Source: Takakia lepidozioides (Eukaryota; Streptophyta; Takakiopsida; Takakiales; Takakiaceae). From it: a DNA stretch of 60,000 bases. The stretch spans positions 26,290,001 to 26,350,000 of the forward strand of contig CM060731.1 in assembly GCA_030704615.1 (NCBI GenBank), given 5' to 3'. Below, in pieces: positions 33,724 through 45,444 of this stretch. How positions within the stretch are numbered: position 1 is the first letter of the stretch; each line of letters starts with the position of its first letter. Position numbers and translations under genes: made by a program. Under the pieces are notes generated by a model that had not been told where the DNA came from, did no database searches, and was given only the letters and a program-made list of their open reading frames with translations.

Positions 33724-34559
33724 TGTTAGCTAGTTACCTTACTGTTGGTATTTAAGTATCAGTTTGCTTCAGCAATCTATCGGATTCCATCAACTCATCC
33801 ATTCATTCCAGAGCTTCACTCAGATCTCTCTACACAGTGTGAGTATGAAGTATGTATCAGATTAATATCTATCAAGTATCAGGCTGAAGCCATAGAGTCT
33901 CTAATCTGCTCTACATTACAACTCTACTGCTTGCATTCATCAAGCATCAACAGATCGTTGTCCTCCTTCTTCATGCTCTCCCTCTTTCTGCTCAGAGATG
34001 CGCTCTCCGCTTCATTTCCCCCCCAATGATGTCCGAAGTCCCCCAAGAAGTGATCATTTTCCAGTCCTCGCTCCTGGCTTTATCTTCCTACCCGTTGTTC
34101 TAACCGTTTCCCTCACTAACTGTCATCCGTGAACTAACATGTTCCATTCGCAGATGTTGTTCCCCACAGTCGTTCCCTGTCTTGCTATCCGTTCCCTATG
34201 GTCGTGACAGATGTGTCAAGCTGTGTCTGGCTGTGTGAAACTGTGACTGGCTGTGCGACTGTGTTGGGCTGTGTCGGGCTGTGTCGAGCTGTGACTGGCT
34301 GTGACGGGCTGTGTTGGCTGTGACAGCTGTGTCGGCTGTGTCGGACTGTGACGGGCCGTGTTGGCTGTGACGGCTGTGTCGGACTATGACGGGCTGTGTT
34401 GGACTGTGACGGGCTGTGTCGGCTGTGACGGGCTGTGTATCCCCCCCTAAAGTGCGCTGCTGTCACCCCTAAGGCTCCTGTTGGTCTCCATATGTACAAA
34501 AATTAAGGGTACCCCACAGATCCCGTAAAAGTGCCTAAGTCCCAGACAGTCCTCTAACA
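33724..34559 (-). mobile_element. 5' LTR of retrotransposon A
   Basis: 836 bases with inverted termini TGTTAG...CTAACA. Its last 137 bases match the partial LTR at 8288-8424. It includes a minisatellite of CTGTG(T/A)CGGG-like decamers at about 34207-34440, which yields a meaningless Thr/Arg/His/Ser repeat frame on the minus strand. Confidence 0.8.
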
Positions 34560-35286
34560 GGGATAGGCCACGCGGCGACAATGGCACATAGAAATCGAAG
34601 GGAGGGCCTTCACACGTCAAAGCGGCACTCGGTGCTCCAAAAGGAAAATCAGGTGCGACGGCTTATGGCGGACAGAAGGCGACTTTCGATGGAGTGTGCT
34701 TTAATTGCGGGGAGCCCGGGCACATGGCCAAGAAGTGTGCAAAACCCCGACAATTGAACATGACTCGGGCGACCACGGAGCTGTCCGAAGATTCTATCAG
34801 CCGCTTGGTGGAAGCGGTGGTTGCCAAGACTTGCAAGGTAGACAACTACTCTTGTGAGTTGTATAAAGAGACTGGCCCTTTGTGTAAAGGGAGTCAGTTA
34901 ATGTTCGCGAGTGGGATAGTTTCCGGAACTAACGTGTCGTTGTTGGTGGACACAAGAGCGTCGCACTCCTTCATAACATCGGCAACGGCACGGAAGCTGG
35001 GGCTCCCGACAAGTGATGTGGGGGCCTCTATTGAAGTGCGTTCTGCCAAAGGAGAACCACAACTGGCGGCGAGGTTGGCGTTCGATGTTCCTCTTCAGCT
35101 GGGGAGTTGGGAGGGACGTGAGAACTTCACCATTTGCGAGATCAATGGAATGGATCTCATTTTGGGGATGACATTTTTGAGCAAATCCGGAGCGGTCATA
35201 GATGGCCGCAAGAGAGTAGTCACGCTACCGTGTGGGGATGGTGGCGAAGTTTTACGGGTGTCGGAAACGCCTAACCGAGTGGGGTG
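34560..35286 (+). pseudogene. gypsy family B fragment: zinc knuckle and protease
   Basis: Collinear with 40771-41465. Encodes the CCHC knuckle CFNCGEPGHMAKKC (34703) and the aspartic protease block VSLLVDTRASHSF (34936), where the active-site triad DTG reads DTR, a loss-of-function change. The coding sequence ends at 35286, where the next segment is inverted. Confidence 0.85.
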
Positions 35287-36218
35287 ACTTACTCGGCCGG
35301 ATACACCCCTTTGACATTAGATCCTTGAGTTGGGCCTTCAGCTCGACCAACTCTCTGTGGCTCAACCGGTAGGGCGCCTTGGCAGCCTGGGGGGTGCACT
35401 TTTTATAAAATGTGCGTATCACGTGCGTTCGCCGACTAATAAAAAAACCCCCTGTATACGGGTCCTCGGATAATTTATATCCCCTCTGTACATACTTTTT
35501 GAGGATTATAAAACCCTCTCCTGTACATATACAAAAATTTATAATTAAAAAAAAAAACCCCCTCTATATGTATATTCTCCTTTTCAATCATTAAAAAATA
35601 CCCTCAAATATGTGTATGTATGTTTTTATATTATATCAAGTTTATTCATTAAAAAACAGAATAAAATTCAATAAATTAATTAAAAAGATATCTATTTGCC
35701 CTTGATAAGATTGTCAAAGACTTTCCGCTCATTGTAATTGTGTTTTTCTCCAACACCACATATCTTCCATAATACTAATAAGTTGAACCAGCTTATAGAG
35801 TAGTTTTTAAGCTACCTACCATGCTGATTAAATACTAAATAATACGATGGTTTCAGTTCTGAATCAGAATGTATTGTTCAAGACATCTTATCTCCAAGAG
35901 TCTGGGGTTTTCAGATGTATAATGTTATCTTTGGATTAACCACCAAATGGTACAATGTATACTCTTATCTATGGCTGGTGAACAGAACCATGCCAGTATA
36001 TTCTGTATACTTTAATGATAAAGAGCACTAAGAGTATGTGTTGAACTCAAGGCTGGTACAGATGTAAGTTGCTTGGGGAAGTGAAAGCCTAAGTAATAAA
36101 GGGCATTGGGAATTGCAGAGTTCAACATGGAATTTTAGGGCCAATTCTGATAAGAGAGAAGAACAGGGTGAAATGTATCCCTTAGTGATTTTCCTTCCCT
36201 AGATAATTTGGACTCTCA

Positions 36219-37690
36219 GAATGACACAAAGTACAACAATTCCAGCTTTTGACAATGTCACCATGGACCTCTTCCCCCTTTTCCAGGTCTGCCCCACACT
36301 CCCTTTGCATCCTCTACGCACCCGCATTTGGCAGACCTGTCCACCAGGGCACTATTCAGGATGACATAAGGTACAATTCTAGCTTTTGACAATGTCACCG
36401 TGGACCTCTTCCCCCTTTTCCAGGTCTGCCCAACACTCCCTTTGCATCCTCTACGCACCCGCATTTGGCAGACCTGTCCACCAGGGCACTATTCAGAATG
36501 ACATAAGGTACAATTCCAGCTTTTGACAATGTCACCATGGACCTCTTCCCCCATTTCCAGGTCTGCCCAACACTCCCTTGGCATCCTCTACGCACCCGCA
36601 TTTGGCAGACCTGTCCACCAGGGCACTGTTCAGATGACATAATGTACAATTCCAGCTTTTGATAATGTCACCATGGACCTCAGCTTCCCCCTTTCCAGGT
36701 CTGCCCCACACTCCCTTTGCATCCTCTACGCACCCGCATTTGGCAGACCTGTCCACCAGGGCACTATTCAGGATGACATAAGGTACAATTCCAGCTTTTG
36801 ACAATGTCACCGTGGACCTCTTCCCCCTTTTCCAGGTCTGCCCAACACTCCCTTTGCATCCTCTACGCACCCGCATTTGGCAGACCTGTCCACCAGGGCA
36901 CTATTCAGAATGACATAAGGTACAATTCCAGCTTTTGACAATGTCACCATGGACCTCAGCTTCCCCCTTTCCAGGTCTGCCCCACACTCCCTTTGCATCC
37001 TCTACGCACCCGCATTTGGCAGACCTGTCCACCAGGGCACTGTTCAGATGACATAATGTACAATTCCAGCTTTTGATAATGTCACCATGGACCTCAGCTT
37101 CCCCCTTTCCAGGTCTGCCCCACACTCCCTTTGCATCCTCTACGCACCCGCATTTGGCAGACCTGTCCACCAGGGCACTATTCAGATAACATAAGGTACA
37201 ATTCCAGCTTCTGACAATGTCACCATGGCTCTTCCCCATTTTCCAGGTCTGCCCAACACTCCATTTGCATCCTCTACGCACCCGCATTTGGCAGACCTGT
37301 CCACCGTGGCACTATTCAGAATGATATAGGTACAATTCCAGCTTTTGACAGTGTCACCATGGACCTCTTCCCCCTTTTCTAAGTCTGCCCCACACTCCAT
37401 TTGCATCCTCTACGCACCTGCATTCGGCAGACCTGTCCACCAGGGCACTGTTCAGATGACATAAGGTACAATTCCAGCTTTTGACAATGTCACCATGGAC
37501 CTCTTCCCCCTTTTCTAGGTTTTCCCCACACTCCCTTTGCATCCTCTATGCACCCGCATTTGGCAGACCTGTCCACCAGGGGGCACTATTCAGAATGACA
37601 TAAGGTACATTAATTTCAGCTTTTGACAATGTCACCATGCACCTCTTCCCCCTTTTCCATGTCTGCCCAACAGTACTCCATTTGAATGGA
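36219..37690 (-). repeat. 137-bp tandem array derived from a PPR gene
   Basis: About eleven units with period 135-140 bases (ATGACATAAGG landmarks at 36361, 36498, 36633, 36773, 36910, 37048, 37186, 37321, 37456 and 37594). On the minus strand each unit encodes VPYVILNSALVDRSAKCGCVEDAKGV, clearly from the PPR block VILNTALVDMYAKCG. The unit length is not a multiple of three, so the frame changes each unit and no protein is intended. Confidence 0.9.
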
Positions 37691-37744
37691 CTCTATGCAC
37701 CAACTTTCTGAATCTTGATGCTGAGCCAAAGCTCAGCCCCTAAA

Positions 37745-38390
37745 TCACCCTCTCTGCACTAGACTTAATTCAAACTCAGGGGGGGAACCCGACCTTTGCT
37801 CCATCACTATGCTCCATGACACCACATTGCATACACAACCCCTTAGCTGCCCATCACTCCCTTTGCATCTTACACATACCCACATTTGACATACATGTCC
37901 GCCAAGGCAGCTTTCATAATGACATCTGATACAATCACTACAGCTTTGACAATGCCACCGTGGACCTCTTCTCCAATCTCCAGGGCTGCCAAGCTTGTAC
38001 ATGTGCTCAGAGGTCTCCAAAGCCTCCCTCCTCTGCCCTTGTAGCGCTTATAGCATGCCACCATCACGCTCTATGACACCACATTCCGTTCAGCCATACT
38101 GCCCAACACCCCCTTTAATGCATCCTTCATGCACCCGCATTTGGCATACATGTCCACCACGGCACTGGTCAGATTGACATCTGATACAATCCCAGCTTTG
38201 ATGATGCCACCATGGACCTCTTCCTCATTTTCCAGGGCTGCCAGGATCGCACATGCATTGCAAAAACAAACGAATGTGACTGGCCTGGGCTGGAAGAATA
38301 CCAAATCATGGTACTAACAGGAGGCAAGAGCCCGCATTTCCAGGATGGACAAACTTCTTCATATTGTACCTTAAGAAAACGCCACACCTT
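37745..38390 (-). pseudogene. PPR gene fragment inside the hAT-like element
   Basis: Minus-strand pieces of PLS-type pentatricopeptide repeats: TFVCFCNACAILAALENEEE, VHGGIIKAGIVSDVNLTSAV and VDMYAKCGCMKDALKGVL (38304-38071), then a more decayed repeat at 38067-37745. Frames are interrupted. Probably the source of the adjacent 137-bp array, and captured from a host PPR gene related to the one at 44-45.4 kb. Confidence 0.8.
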
Positions 38391-38893
38391 GCGACTGCAG
38401 TTGTCCCACCATCGTGAAGGATCTTTAAAAAACTTTTGTCAGCTCTGCTCCGTGCTGCAAATTCAGGGCGCCGAGTGTGATGAGAGGGAAAAACAGGCTA
38501 GACTACCCCTTACAATTCAACAACCCCCTCCTGTAACATTATATTTAACGTGTTTTAAATCCCCTATTTATGTATAATGTTGTACATGGGGGGGGTTTAA
38601 AATACCCCCTCCTGTGCACGCACGTGGCTGGTACATATTGGCTGGAGTGCACCCCCCAGGCTTGGCAGGCGGCTCCGATCCCGGTATCACCTCTATCTTG
38701 TGGTTAACTTCTCTTCACGGTGGCAAGCCGCTTGATAAATCCTCCGGCATCACATCCTCGTATTTCTCTAGGATCCCTTTGATCAAATCTGGGCTTGGCT
38801 CCCTATAGACTTCTCATTCCACTTGTCTTACGTAAAGCAAAAACTGGGGTTCGTGTGGCTCTTCCATGGCCTACTCCTTTGCTGTCAGCAGGT

Positions 38894-39128
38894 TTATTTG
38901 ATTACAGGGCTCTGAATAAGGTGACTATCAAAACTGGTACCCTTTGTCAAGGATCGACGACCTCTTCAATCGGTTGGCAGGAGCAAAGTATTTCAGCCGG
39001 ATCGATTTGCGCTTGGGTTACCATCAAATCCGAGTGGCGGAAGGAGATGAGGAGAAGACCGCGTGCAGGATAAGATATGGTTCATATCAGTTCTTGGTGA
39101 TGCCTTTTGGGCTCACCAATGCACCCGC
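38894..39128 (+). pseudogene. gypsy family B reverse transcriptase fragment
   Basis: Collinear with 41865-42100 and encodes [21 protein letters not shown] and [18 protein letters not shown], ending FGLTNAPA. It is cut at 39129 by the LTR of a younger element of the same family. Dead fragment. Confidence 0.85.
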
Positions 39129-39842
39129 TGTCGTGGCCCTTTGCCTTGAGGGCAGGGGGTCCGGACACAAGAGAGGCTGTCCCTGTGGTGGGGGCAATGG
39201 CAACAATAGGTACGGGGGCTGAAGCACCCTTGAGTGCCCAAGGCACTCAAGGAGGCGGAGGCACTCACTAGGTGGAGCCCCGCACACCGGGTTGCGGTGG
39301 GGGTGGTTCCACAAGGGGTAGTGGTAGGTTAGTGGGTCTTAGTGGGGGTGGCATAGGACTCACCATGGGGTGGAAACCTTGTGGTGGGAGTCGTGGGGAG
39401 TCTTGGGACTCATCACGGCCCAATGGGGCCGTGGTCGGTGTCACCGCGACTCATCACCGGGAGTCGAGGGTTTTCGTGGTGGTTTGCCATAAAAAGATGG
39501 TGTTGTTTGTGAAACCCCCGCGGACAGTCATAGAAGTATATATAGGGATAGAACCCCGAGAATGGTGCAAGCCCGTTGGTGACCAAAAACTAGTGAGTAA
39601 GCGTGCGAGCCGGAAAGCGACCAAGGTCTGGGGAGCTGTTCCGGAGTGCCAACATCCAAAGGGAATTTCCACTAGGCCCAAATTGAGAGAGGGTCTCGTG
39701 GAGGAGTAAAGGAGGACCATTATGTCCCGGTGAGCAGCCAAAGCTCCGAGTTGGCCCGGCGGCCAGTTTGGGAGTTAGTTGCGTGCATCAAAGCGAATAA
39801 CTATGACTTGAAAGGGAGCTTACCGAAGTGAGGTGCGCGACA
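39129..39842 (+). mobile_element. 5' LTR of gypsy family B element
   Basis: 714 bases, termini TGTCGTGG...GCGCGACA, followed after two bases by a primer-binding site. The related LTR at 7120-7845 is in the opposite orientation. It inserted into the reverse transcriptase of an older copy of its own family. Confidence 0.85.
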
Positions 39843-39844
39843 CT

Positions 39845-39856
39845 TGGTATCAGAGC
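39845..39856 (+). promoter_or_regulatory. primer-binding site, initiator tRNA-Met
   Basis: TGGTATCAGAGC, the standard plant gypsy/copia primer-binding site complementary to the 3' end of initiator methionine tRNA, two bases after the LTR end. Confidence 0.9.
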
Positions 39857-39897
39857 TTAGAGTTAAGTACGAGATTGTCCTTGAAATTGGCCTCATC

Positions 39898-42602
39898 ATG
39901 GGGTCGGGCAAGCGAAAGCAGAACGACCTGAAAGATGATGATCCTGGTGAGCCCGGTGGGGGCGACGTGTCACCGAAGCGGCAATTGAGGAGGCGATTCA
40001 TGCTTTTGAAAGCGAGGCCGCTCAAGAACGGGATGAATCTGGGGAGTCGGAGCCCGAGGACCTCCTGGAGGCTTCGCCAGACCAACAGCTGTCTCCCATG
40101 CCAGCAGGCTTTTGGGAAGGGTTCTTGGCGCAGTTTGGCAGGACGTTAAAAGACATGTTGAAGGTGGCTAATGCCACTTCCACTAAGGCAAAGTTTAAGG
40201 TGAAGCCTGAGGAACCCGACACCTTTGAGGGCGTCCAAAATCGGAAGGCACTCAACACTTGGCTCTTGGAGCTAGAACAGTACTTCCGGGCGGCCAAGTT
40301 GAGTGACGAGAATCGGGTGGAAGTGGCTCCCACCTATTTAAGGGGCTATGCCCAACAATGGTGGCAGAAACGCCTTCACGACCAAGGTCCAAACCCGGAA
40401 ACGTTGAATTGGAGTGGGTTCAAGGAACTTATGAAAAGACAGTTTGTTCCTCTCAACGCGTCCTGGCTCGCCCGGGACAAGATGAGGAATTTGAAGCAAA
40501 CGGATGACATTCAAGGATTTGTGCTTTCAATGTGTTGTTGCTCGAAGTCGCGGATATGGCGGAACCAGAAATGGTCTTCACCTTTGTGGCGGGACTGGCC
40601 CCATGGACCAAACGGAAGTTGGAGAAGAAGCCACCTAAGACTTTGAACGAGGCAATTGAAAGGGCTGAATGTTTCTTGGATGTCCCTAGGGGCGAAAGAC
40701 AAGGCCGTACGGAGCTGAACCACAAGAAGACCCGGCGGGAGGGTGACTCCTTTCGACCGGAAAAGAAGTGGGATAGGCCTCACGGCGACAATGGCACGTG
40801 AAAATTGAAGGGAGGTCCTTCTCACGTCAAGGCGGCACCCGGTGCTCCGAAAGGAAAATCAGGTGCGGCGGCTTATGGCGGACAGAAGACAACCTTCGAT
40901 GGAGTGTGTTTTAATTGCGGGGAGCCCGGGCACATGGCTAAGAAGTGCACAAAACCCCGACAATTGAACATGACTCGGGTTTCCACGGAGTTGTCCGAAG
41001 AGTCCATCAGCCAATTGGTGGAGGCGGTGGTTGCCAAGACTTGCAAAGTAGGCAACTACTCTTGTGAGTTGTATTAGGAAATTGGCGCATTGCGTAAATG
41101 GATTCAGTTAATATTCGTGGGATAATCTCCGGAACTAACGTGTCATTGTTGGTGGACACAGGAATGTCGCACTCCTTCATGACACCGACAACGGCACGGA
41201 AGCTGGGGCTCCCGACAAGTGATGTGGGGGCCTCCATTGAAGTGCGGCGACAAGGTTGGTGTTCGATGTTCCAATTCAGCTGGGGAGTTGGGAGGGACGT
41301 GAGAACTTCACCATTTGCGAGATTGATGGAGTGGATCTCATTTTGGGGATGACATTTTTGAGCAAGTCCGGAGCGGTCATAGATGGCCGCAAGAGAATAG
41401 TCACGCTACCGTGTGGGAATCATGGTGAAGTTTTACGAGTGTCGGAAACGCCCAACCCAGTGGGAGGGCGAATAAACCTGCTGTCAGTAAAGGAGTGGGT
41501 CGTGGAGGAGCCACACGAGCCCCAATTTTTGCTTTACGTAAAACAAGTGAAGGGAGAAGGCGATAGGGAGCCAAGCCCAGATTGGATCAAGGGGATTTTG
41601 GAGAAATACCAGGATGTGGTGCCGGAGGATTTACCAAGCGGCTTGCCACCGCGAAGAGGAGTTGACCACAAGATTGAGGTGATACAGGGATCAGAGCCGC
41701 TTACCAAGGCGCCCTACCGGTTGAGCCACAGAGAGTTGGTCGAACTGAAGGCTCAGCTTAAGGATCTAATGTCAAAGGGGTACATCCGGCCGAGTACGTC
41801 ACCCTACGGAGCCCCGGTGCTATTCGCAGACAAGATGGATGGGACGCTGCGGATGTGTGTCGATTATAGGGCTCTGAATAAGGTGACTATCAAGAACCGG
41901 TACCATTTCCCAAGGATTGACGACCTTTTCGATCGGTTGGCAGGAGCAAAGTATTTCAGCCGGATCGATTTGCGCTCCAGCTACCATCAAATCCGAGTGG
42001 TGGAAGGAGATGAGAAGAAGACCGCGTGCAGGACAAGATATGGTTCATATGAATTCTTGGTGATGCCTTTTGGGCTCACCAATGCATCCGCGACCTTTAG
42101 CACGCTAATGAACAGCCTTTTCCAGGAGTGGTTGGATGACTTTGTGATCGTGTACATCGACGACATCTTGGTGTACTCGAAAACAAAGGAAGAGCACCTG
42201 GAGCACCTCAAAAGGGTGTTCCAGAAATTGCGGGAAGGGAAGCTGTATGCCAAAGCTTCAAAGTGCGAATTTGGGGTCACAAAAGTGGAGTTCATAGGGC
42301 ATGTGATTACACAAGATGGGATCAAAATGGATGACAGAAAGGTGAGGACAATCTTGGACTGGGAGCCTCCGACTTCGGTCCCGGGAGTACGATCCTTCCT
42401 AGGACTCGCCTCCTATTATCGAAAGTATGTGAGAAATTTTGCCAAGATCGCGGGGCCGCTGTCAGACCTTCTGTGTAAGTCCAAGGTCTGGGTATGGAAC
42501 ACCTTTTGTGGCCAAGCTTTTGCCGAGTTGAAGCAGCGGATGGCGGAAGTTCCAGTCCTGAAAATCCCAGAGTTCGACCGTCCATTTGAGGTTTATCACT
42601 AG
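39898..42602 (+). pseudogene. gypsy family B gag-pol, 3'-truncated
   Basis: Gag starts at 39898 (MGSGKRKQND) and continues, after a frameshift, through FKVKPEEPDTFEGVQNRKAL and a capsid block YAQQWWQKRL (40150-40530). The CCHC knuckle is at 40912 (CFNCGEPGHMAKKC), protease VSLLVDTGMSHSF at 41143, and reverse transcriptase from about 41690 with [23 protein letters not shown] and the catalytic YIDDILVYS (42155). The thumb/connection and first RNase H residues ([17 protein letters not shown]) end at a stop at 42602; RNase H, integrase and 3' LTR are missing. Stops at 40800 and 41075 and frameshifts near 40530 and 41260 also disable it. The 41256-42602 frame (448 codons) is intact and is the best-preserved part. 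Confidence 0.9.
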
Positions 42603-43235
42603 AAGAGAAACCGGCTTTTTCCACGGCTTTTTCCACACTTTTTGCTGTGGGATCAGCCGCAGTCCACACCTGCCGTGGGTGTAAGGAACGACTAGTGCTT
42701 TCGGACACCCCGTGGACGGCTTGGCTCTCGGGTGGCCCTGTGGAAAAGTCCACGGGTGGCTTTTTCCACGGGAGGCTTTTTCCATGGGTGGGATTTTTTC
42801 ACGAGGTGCATGGTGACATGGCCGCTGACATGGCCGATGGCATAGCTGACATGGCAGAGTGTAAAAAAAGGCCAGTGTGGCATGTTTCACGGCGGATTTC
42901 ACACCTTGAACAAGCCACTATGCGACACGTGTCATATTTCACACCTTCGACAAGTCACTATGCAACACGTGTTCGTTCCTGTGTGGTGGTACACATTAAT
43001 TAATTATTATTTGCTTTCCAATATTAAGTTTGAATATTAATGGATTTAATTTATTGTTATTATTATTATTATTATTATAGGAAAAATGGACATTGGCCTG
43101 GATGAGAACATTATTAAATACAAAATATTGAAATTATGTTTTTAGAAATTATATGTATTCGCTCAGATACCAAAACACACCCTTTGCAGGGAAGGAGAGT
43201 TTGCCTTAGTGTCTATGCTGAGTTGCGTCTCCTAC
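42603..43235. repeat. TTTTTCCACGG-rich repeat DNA and ATT microsatellite
   Basis: 42610-42800 contains repeated CTTTTTCCACGG phrases in both orientations. Two direct copies of a TTTCACACCTTSAACAAGYC-like unit ending ACACGTGT lie at about 42896 and 42938. A (TTA)n microsatellite spans about 43048-43079. No gene seen; this may be the end of another element that truncated the gypsy copy. Confidence 0.5.
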
Positions 43236-43815
43236 TCTCTGTAATCTAATAGACATTCACCTTTTTCCCTCGGTTGTCCCACCCTTGACTGCGGTCAGAA
43301 AAACATTCATTCCACAGCTTCTCCTCATCTCTGTTACATGTTTCTGGATACTTTCCTATTGTCACTTTGGTAGTATCATGTCAAAATCACTCCAAACTAT
43401 GTACCATCTACCCAGGCAGGTTTCTTGTAGCTAACCCTCCACAGGGAATCATAAGTAATCTGGAGCTTGAAATCTGGCCCTCTTGGATGACACTCTATCC
43501 CTGCTCCTTCAGCTATCCATGCCTCTGCACAGATCATGCATACATCCTTGCATTGTTGTTAGCAGCTGACAATGGCAGCCTAGATTTGTTCCAGCAAACA
43601 CCCAACTCATCTTATCACACCAGTTCCTATTCTCAATTGCATCTACCACTCTGTAATCCAAAGACATTTACCTTCCAAGACGGTTGTCCCAACATTGACT
43701 GGGGTCAGAAAAATATTCATTCCACAGCTTCTCCTCTCTGTTACCTTTTTCTGGATACTTTCCTATTGTCACTTTGGCAGTATCATGTCAAAGTCACTCC
43801 AAACTATCAAAGGTT
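43236..43815. repeat. direct duplication of a 160-170 base unit
   Basis: About 43245-43395 and 43655-43810 are direct copies (shared CATTCATTCCACAGCTTCTCC, GGATACTTTCCTATTGTCAC and CAGTATCATGTCAAA phrases), separated by about 260 bases of unrelated DNA. No coding content recognised. Confidence 0.75.
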
Positions 43816-43969
43816 CATTCAACCAGCTAACTTGCAGAATTCTTAAAACATGAAAATTTAGGGCGATTCTGATAAGAGGGGAAAACATAGTGAAATGGGT
43901 TGAAGAAGGTGCCTTGATTAGCATTGCCTGATTTTATCAATTGTGCCGCTGCTGCTGTGGCTTCCAGTT

Positions 43970-45444
43970 GACCATCTACCCATGCAGGTTTCTTGGAGCT
44001 ATTTTTCCACGGGGAATCACCCCTTCCCGCATCATTGCTCATAGGTCTCCAAAGCCTCCATCCGTGCCCTTGCTATGCATATCCTGCAATCATCGCACTC
44101 CACGACACCACATCTCGTTCAACCATATTGTCAAACACTTCCTTTGCATCCTCGATGCACCCACATTTGGCATACATGTAGTCCACCAGGGCAGTGTTCA
44201 GAATGACATTGGGTACAATTCCAGATTTGACGATGTCACCATGGACCTCTTTGCCCTTTTCTAGAGCTCCCAGGCTTGCACATGCATTACAAACAAATGT
44301 GATGTGGTTAGGCTTCACCCCTTCGCACAGCAGTTGCTCATAGGTCTCCAAAGCATTCCTACCACACCCATGTTAAATCCTGCCAACATTATATTCAACG
44401 TGATCAAAGTTCGGTGAGGCATTCCGTTGAACACTCGGTGTGCATTCATGATGCTCCTGCACTTAACATACATGTTCACAAGGGGGCTGAGGAGAAAAAC
44501 ACTTGGTGTGAATCCACTTTGGATAATGTGACTGAAATGCTCCTTGGTTTAAAGGTTGTAGAGCCTCTTTCAGTCTGCCTGCCTCACAAAGCATCTTCAC
44601 ATGCCCAGAAGAGCAAGAAGAGGCATTATGGACTCCATTATGGACTCCCTCTCTTGATCCTCTTTTAGAAGCTGTGGTATGGTTGAGGTGCCTGATTTAA
44701 ATCAAGGCTGCCAGGCCTGCAATGCACACAAACATGATGTGGCCGGGCTGAACCCCTTCCCCCATCATTTGCTCATAGGTCTCCAAAGCCTCCATCCCAC
44801 GTCCCTGCTGTGCATACCTTGCAAGCATCGCACTCCACGACACCACATGTTGTTCAGCCATAGTGTTGAACACTCCCTTTGCATCCTCGATGCACCCACA
44901 TTTTGCATACATGTCCACTAGGGTATTGTTCAAAATGACATTTGGTACAATTCCAGCTCTGAAGGTGTCACCATGGACCTCCATCACCTTTTCCAGAGCT
45001 GCCAGGGCAGTGTATGGAATGACATTAGGTACAATTCCAGCTTTGATGATATCCCCATGCACCTCTTTGCCCTTCTCCAAGGCTGCCAGGCTTGCAATGC
45101 ATACAAACATGATGTGGCCGGGTTGAACCCCTTCCCCCATCATTTGCTCATAGGTTTCCAAAGCCTCCATCCCACGTCCCTGCTATGCATACCCTGCAAG
45201 CATCGCACTCCACGACACCACATCTCGTTCAGCCATAGTGTTGAACACTCCCTTTGCGTCCCCGATGCACCCACATTTTGCATACATATCCACTAGGGTA
45301 TTGCTCAGAATGACATTTGGTACAATTCCAGCTCTGAAGGTGTCACCATGGACCTCCTTCCCCTTTTCCAGAGCTGCTAGGGTAGTGTTTCGAATGACAT
45401 TAGGTACAATTCCAGCTTTGATGATATCCCCATGCACCTCTTTG
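43970..45444 (-). pseudogene. PPR (PLS-type) pseudogene
   Basis: Minus-strand open pieces at 45444-45183, 45170-44697 and 44351-44073 encode pentatricopeptide repeats, for example VKPNHITFVCNACASLGALE, KGKEVHGDIVKSGIVPNVIL, NTALVDYMYAKCGCIEDAKE and VFDNMVERDVVSWSAMIAGY. In land plants such proteins bind organellar RNA for editing or processing. Stops, frameshifts, an unrelated stretch at 44360-44690 and an internal duplication of about 365 bases (44750-45115 against 45115-45444) show it is dead. No E or DYW domain is visible. The end of the MULE2 copy cuts it at 45445. Confidence 0.8.

Larger units (their letters stand above)
8288..34559 (-). mobile_element. Ty3/gypsy-type retrotransposon A with extra ORF, split by MULE1 and MULE2
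   Basis: Read on the minus strand: 5' LTR (34559-33724), leader and start of gag (33723-33349), MULE2, remaining gag and protease (22082-19592), MULE1, extra ORF (12078-8463), polypurine tract, then a partial 3' LTR (8424-8288) identical in layout to the 5' LTR. The two LTR copies share the same outer ends and order. Reverse transcriptase, RNase H and integrase are absent between protease and the extra ORF but are present in the second copy at the right end of the window, which gives the family order gag-PR-(RT)-RH-INT-ORF. So the full element order is inferred from two incomplete copies. Confidence 0.7.
35386..38660. mobile_element. 3.3-kb hAT-like DNA transposon with captured PPR DNA
   Basis: Perfect 15-base terminal inverted repeats (CCTGGGGGGTGCACT at 35386-35400 and its complement at 38646-38660), with weaker similarity continuing inward to a shared CACGTGCGT, are flanked by the 8-base direct repeat CTTGGCAG (35378-35385 and 38661-38668). 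An 8-bp target duplication fits hAT (P and some other families also give 8). No transposase is present, so it is non-autonomous. Subterminal DNA is AT-rich with CCCCCT tracts; the interior is PPR-derived (next entries). Confidence 0.85.
35287..38893 (-). pseudogene. inverted family B segment (protease-RT linker), split by the hAT-like element
   Basis: 35287-35385 and 38661-38893 together are the reverse complement of about 41465-41810 in the better copy, while the flanks 34560-35286 and 38894-39128 remain in plus orientation. The segment was therefore inverted in place before the hAT-like element (35386-38660) inserted into it, because the insertion splits the inverted DNA and duplicates 8 bases of it. 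Confidence 0.8.

Noticed and set aside
34185-34499. 104-codon Thr/Arg/His/Ser frame
   Set aside because: It is a minisatellite translation inside an LTR.
36258-37542. Several 60-130 codon frames as PPR genes
   Set aside because: They come from a 137-bp tandem unit that shifts frame each copy, so no PPR protein can be encoded.
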